A DNA stretch of 64,000 nt from Eutypa lata (Eukaryota > Ascomycota > Sordariomycetes > Xylariales > Diatrypaceae), in the NCBI GenBank assembly GCA_022661535.1, contig JAKULF010000007.1, positions 124,001 to 188,000 of the forward strand. Reading direction: 5' to 3'. The notes under the pieces were generated by a model. The model was not told the origin of the DNA. It was given only the letters and a program-made list of their open reading frames with translations, and ran no database searches. Shown here piece by piece: positions 59,600-64,000 of this stretch. The translations under genes were made by a program, and so were the position numbers. Within the stretch, counting starts at the first letter, position 1. Each line of letters opens with the position of its first letter.

Positions 59600-60733
59600 G
59601 AGCTGTAGCATGGGATAAGTACCGTATTGATTTATCATTATGATGATCATTATGGGGGTGGCTGGTGGATGTCTGAAGTTGAAGCACTTCTGCAGTGACG
59701 TAAGGCTAAACAACCTAACAACTGGATGGGCTCACCTTAGGCTCCCGACATCGGATCGGAAAGTAACAAATTGGATATTTCCGACCGTATCGATTGGATC
59801 GGAATTTTTTGGGCAATGCAAGTGATTGATTCTTGTTTTCTAATTAAAAAATTGCAACATCTCTGCAGCCACCCGAAGCTCAAATGAAAGGGGGAAAAAG
59901 ACAATTGGAAGAGAAAGCAGAGCTGTACCTATGAAGTAAGGGATTGGCAATCCCTGCATGGGTATAATTGGCCTAAGCTCCCGTGTTCCTGGTAGGCTTG
60001 GCACTTACCCAAAACTAAATACTACTTTGGTAAGGTAAGATCGATCCATGACATCAGACACAACAGACTGATGATGCAAATCCGGGGTAGCTCCTACTCT
60101 GTCCCGTCTGTCTGTCTGTCTACCTCTGCCTGTCTTGGTTCAGGTGAGGTATGTAGAGTACTTGGTGCATGTATGTTATGTCACCACCCTTACCTACATA
60201 CGTGCATACGTACATACCGCATGTTACTTCTCAATTACTTCAAACCGAAATCATTCTCGCCGTTCTGGGCTATTGAAACGTGAGTTCGATATCACGTAGG
60301 TAGGTATGTATGAAGGTATAGTACGTGTACGACATGATGGAGTGTAGATCTTAAGCTGAGTTAGCTGATCAAAAGAAAACAATGACAGCATTGAACAATC
60401 TAATGCTAGCTACGCACAGTGCATACATACATACAAACCTTACATGTACTTGTAGGATGTATGTAGACAGGTAGGGTATTGTCATGCAGTTCGGGTCCTC
60501 TAAATTCGATATGATGAAATCTGCATGTCCATGCCTGCATGTGTAGTTAGTTCACTTGCCTCATCTTTCCTTCTAACGTAGGTCCCTTCTTCTTACATAC
60601 CTACATTCCTTAACTTCTATCCAACCACTTCACACACCACTCATTTTATCCAATACCGACCTATAGATTCGACTGCCACCATATAATATCTGCCATCGGG
60701 TCATAATCACTCATCCACTCTCCCAATCACACC
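59600..60733. other. Intergenic
   Basis: No supported gene. Rich in CATACATACA / GTATGTA words (about 60180-60210, 60420-60465), probably leader or promoter sequence of the gene at 60734. Confidence 0.5.
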
Positions 60734-62205
60734 ATGACAACTACGCGATCTGGAAAGGAGAGCAACTCCCAAGGCTCTTCCACAGACAAAGCTGCGGGCA
60801 CTAAACACAAGATCGAGACCAAGACCTCACCAGCCTCCAAGCGTACCAAGAAGGATGATCAGCAGGATCAGGATCAGGATCAGGGTCAGGAGCAGGAACC
60901 AGATGACAAAATACCGAGGTGAGAACGATATATTCTCCATCGCATCCATTCTACCATGCGCATAGACTGACAGACATATCCCCCAGTCCCACTGAGGCAT
61001 ACGGTTCGGGTGACGTGAGGAGAGTTAACCCAGCGAAGAGCGGACACCAGGGAACAAAGGTAGAGAGTGACGAGAAGAAACAAGCGAAAGCAGAAGAGAA
61101 GCCTGAAGCAAAGGGCCAGGGAAGTGCTATCGAGAAGGGCGAGCGTGAGGGCGTACCTTCTAATATTCTCGAGAAGGGGATCATCTACTTCTTCTTCCGC
61201 GGCCGAGTAGGTATCGATGATCCCAGTAGTGTCGACGACCTACAGCGCAGCTACTTCGTCTTGCGCCCCATTGAGAAGGATGCCAAGCTTAGTGAGGGCA
61301 TCATCGGGGACGCTGGTAATAGTCGACTTATTGCTATTCCTAAGTGAGTTTACTGGATTGCCCAATTTATCACCTGTCTTACCAGGGACTTTTGGTAGTG
61401 TGGTAGAAGTAGTCACTAACCATGAGACCTTGAAGGAAAGTCCTGCCACAGAGCGGCCGGGATAGATGGATTGCATTCGTGGAGAAGACACATGCCTCAT
61501 TCAAGAGCCTGAAGGAGGAATTCTTAGCTTCTTACGATTACGATACCAAGACAGCCGGGACCCGTCATACACCTGCTGCTACCCCTGTAGCGGAAGGTGT
61601 GTACGCCATAACGACAACCGGCAGAGAGGCACATCTCGCTTACATGATTACACTTCCATCTGATGGCCTTGGAGAAGTTCAGACCGAGATGGGTCTCAAA
61701 GAGAAAGGTAGCTTCATCATCAGCACCAGGAACCCCGCCTATCCGCCTCCCGGAGGACGGTCGCTGCCGAAGGGCCCTGAATATCCTAAAGAGTGAGTTC
61801 TTTTCTTGGCTCCTAGAACGTCAACATCACCCTGCCATGTGGAAGGTTCAACCGAATATATCCGGCTATGCACTGCTATATCCCGGGTTTGAAACATCTG
61901 ATTGCTAACTCTCGATTAGAATCCAAGACGAGTTCCGCACCCTCCGTTGGATCGGCACGAACCCGAAGCACCTCGACATCGCGAACACGCAGTTCCTGTT
62001 AATCGGAGAGTCGAGCGGTCTTAAGAAGGCGATGGAACCGCAAGAAAAGGCTGAGGGCGAAGAGAAGCCGATCGAGGAGCTGGACAAACTCGAGCACGAG
62101 GACACGCACCGCATGGAGGGCCTGAAGGGCGATGACTCGGCTGCTATCTTCGCTGACTTGCAGGTGCAGGCCAGCGATTATCCTGCGCTGCAGAGTAGTT
62201 TCTAG
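60734..62205 (+). CDS. Conserved fungal nuclear-type protein (often labelled 'BTB domain transcription factor')
   Basis: Four exons, 60734-60918, 60987-61343, 61436-61792 and 61920-62205, all in phase 2 junctions, give 394 aa. The N-terminus is low complexity and charged (RSGKESNSQGSS; KHKIETKTSPASKRTKKDDQQ, a possible nuclear localisation signal; Asp/Gln repeats). The conserved core starts at NILEKGIIYFFFRGRVGIDDPSSVDDLQRSYFVLRP, continues through IPKKVLPQSGRDRWIAFVEK (restored by splicing at 61436) and EGVYAITTTGREAHLAYMITLP, and ends in RTLRWIGTNPKHLDIANTQFLLIGES. I recognise this as a protein conserved in filamentous ascomycetes. The 'BTB' label is database usage; no BTB fold can be shown here. 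The function is unknown. Confidence 0.85.
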
Positions 62206-64000
62206 ATGGTTCCGGATGTGAGTGAGCTAGGTATGTACGACTAGTTGGCTGGGTTTACTGGGTGGACGGAAAAGGATTGCTTTTTTGTGGCAAGTGAACC
62301 CAGGGGTGAAGACTACCCTTAGATGGAGTTCATGGTCATGGGGCAGGGATAGGGGGGATGGTACAGGTGTCCAAAATATAGAGGTACAATGGGCGTAAGC
62401 GGCTACATGGTTAATTAGAGCATGTGAAATATATGCATGTATTGTTCTTATGCTACGCTATAACATATTAAAATACATGATGACCTGAGAATACACGAGG
62501 CTGTTAGATTGGGTGAGACGGGGAGGGAATGTGTTCGTAGTAACTATTACAGCTGTAAATACCAACAAGATTAAAGTAAAAGACAGGGGGAAATAAGGAC
62601 ACCAGAGTGCTTATTCTACGTTGATAAAGCTTTCATGTACAACGATAGGTGGTGGTGAGTTTCGGGCAGGCTGCAAATACGTTAACCATACACATTGATC
62701 GCAGAGACGCTCATGTCCTTACCTCTATGACAGGCAAGTAAATATTGGAGGATCCTTAGGCGCTTACGATCACGAATCGAAGGTACTGTTGACATGATTT
62801 ACCTCTCCAAATACGTCTTCAGAGATCAAGCCAAAATATATGTGAGAGCCGCCCAATCACTAGATAAACAAGCGTCAGCCTTCACTAGATAAGCAAACAG
62901 ATGTATCTTGTTGATTCCTCCCAACTTGCCCGCCTAAAGCTAGGAGTGAGCTATGGTGCTAAATCATCCTCTATCAGCGAAGAAGCCCTTGCATCACCAT
63001 ATCGTAGTCGTAGGATATAAGACGAGTGGGTGGGTGCTTGTAGGCTTCCGAGCATCCGCTCACGTAGGTAGTCCCTTGCAAGAGGCTTCCTGCTCCTATG
63101 CCCCATCAAAACAGAACCAAAACCGTAGGATCATAAGCGCGCTCAGTATGTCGGCTAACTCACCGACTCACTCACTAACCAGGAACCAAGTAGTTACACA
63201 TCGTATCTAAGATCCCATCATGTGAATAAGTAAGTGAGTGAGTGAGTGAGGGAGTCCATGTTGATTCGTATGCAAACGTGCATATATATATACCTATGCA
63301 TGTGCATGTGCATGTACATGTGCATGCCTACGCGTCCAAAGGTTCAGTGGCGGTCAAGCGCAAGAATTACCTACCTCGCTCGCTCGCTGCCTAGTTAGGT
63401 CCTAGATACGCAGAGAAAATTATTAGAATATAGGTTAGTTAGTGGCCGCTTACCCGCGGCCCCGAGAAGTCCCACACACGCAGGCATGCCGTATTCCCGC
63501 GTTCCTCCTACCTGGTTTAGCGCGGCCGTTTCGGCGACCTCACGGCGTCGGCTAGGGTTTACTTCCGCGGGCGGAGCCGCCTATGTACATACCTATGTGC
63601 ATGGTCTGGTGTACATTACGTATGTGTGTACGTCGTGAGCTAGCTCTAGATACGTAGGTAAGTAGGCAGTAAGTAGGCGAGAAGTAGGTATGTGAAATAA
63701 CGAGCCGGTGAGTATGTTCGTGTGGGGAAGACATAGCATAGCAGGCATGATATGGAGGAGCAGGGTATCATATCCCGTGTTACATAGTCGGTGAATTGAA
63801 TTGTAACGGGCTGACACAAAACTCTGTCGTGTCACTTGGAGGAACGAAGAAGCGGTTGGTTTAAATCGTCAAGCAGGGTATGTACTGTCCCTCCTTGCTG
63901 TAATCTCGAGAGGCGTGCCGAGTGTGTGTTATAGCTGTCAATTTAGCTAAACGCCGTCGAACTGCAACGCGAGCAGTCAAAAGAACACAACGCGTAACGA
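62206..64000. other. Intergenic to window end
   Basis: No supported gene. Simple repeats only: GTGA tetranucleotides (about 63233-63250) and alternating GCATGTGCATGTACATG words (about 63295-63326). A GC-rich patch lies at about 63440-63580. Confidence 0.5.

Noticed and set aside
63233..63326. CRISPR-like or satellite array
   Set aside because: Only tetranucleotide and ATG/CATG simple repeats without spacers; also not expected in a eukaryote.

Overview
The window reads as chromosomal DNA of a filamentous ascomycete (Pezizomycotina, most likely Sordariomycetes; the order cannot be fixed from sequence alone). The signs are short 50-90 nt introns with GTAAGT-type donors and CTAAC/CTGAC branch sites, and lineage-typical families: a fungal NACHT-ankyrin STAND protein, a HET-domain protein, a Pth11/rhodopsin-type membrane protein, a CFEM protein, a Zn2Cys6 regulator, SAGA Sgf29 and a CDK8-type Ssn3. 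Genes lie on both strands. Intergenic DNA is long and rich in TAGGTAGG and GTATGTATG words. Exon structures given here were worked out by hand from splice sites and reading phase.

Layout. 1-3.2 kb: the 3' end of ssn3/CDK8 and an ARF6-type GTPase. 4.5-11.2 kb: a roughly 2,175-codon NACHT-ankyrin gene interrupted by two in-frame stop codons. 13.4-14.8 kb: a seven-helix membrane protein. 16.9-18.0 kb: an EcKL/APH-like kinase. 19.7-24.7 kb: an acidic orphan protein, SGF29, and mannose-6-phosphate isomerase. 25.1-31.1 kb: a compact trio made of a Zn2Cys6 regulator, a divergent FAD monooxygenase and a convergent sulfotransferase-like gene. 33.8-36.0 kb: a CFEM GPI protein and a membrane-anchored thioesterase-like protein. 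37.1-41.8 kb: an orphan gene, a roughly 0.9 kb non-coding element with perfect 33-bp terminal inverted repeats and an internal Pol III-type promoter, then a HET-domain gene that starts 87 bp beyond the element. 42.0-46.4 kb: a GH43 glycosidase with a damaged 5' end, divergent from a secreted type-B carboxylesterase. 47.6-53.1 kb: a 69-aa small protein, a 4.5 kb stretch without a convincing gene, and dynactin p25. 55.2-59.6 kb: a secreted Cys-containing protein and a complete cytochrome P450. 60.7-62.2 kb: a conserved nuclear-type protein.

How it fits together. Housekeeping genes (ssn3, arf6, sgf29, PMI, dynactin p25) alternate with accessory genes for allorecognition (NACHT-ankyrin, HET), host or plant interaction (GH43, esterase, CFEM, secreted Cys-containing protein) and small-molecule metabolism (P450, FAD monooxygenase, sulfotransferase, kinase). 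No PKS, NRPS or terpene backbone enzyme is present, so no full biosynthetic cluster is claimed. The most noteworthy points are the TIR element with an embedded Pol III unit next to the HET gene, the two nonsense codons in an otherwise intact NLR-like gene, and the 25-31 kb regulator/oxygenase/sulfotransferase trio.
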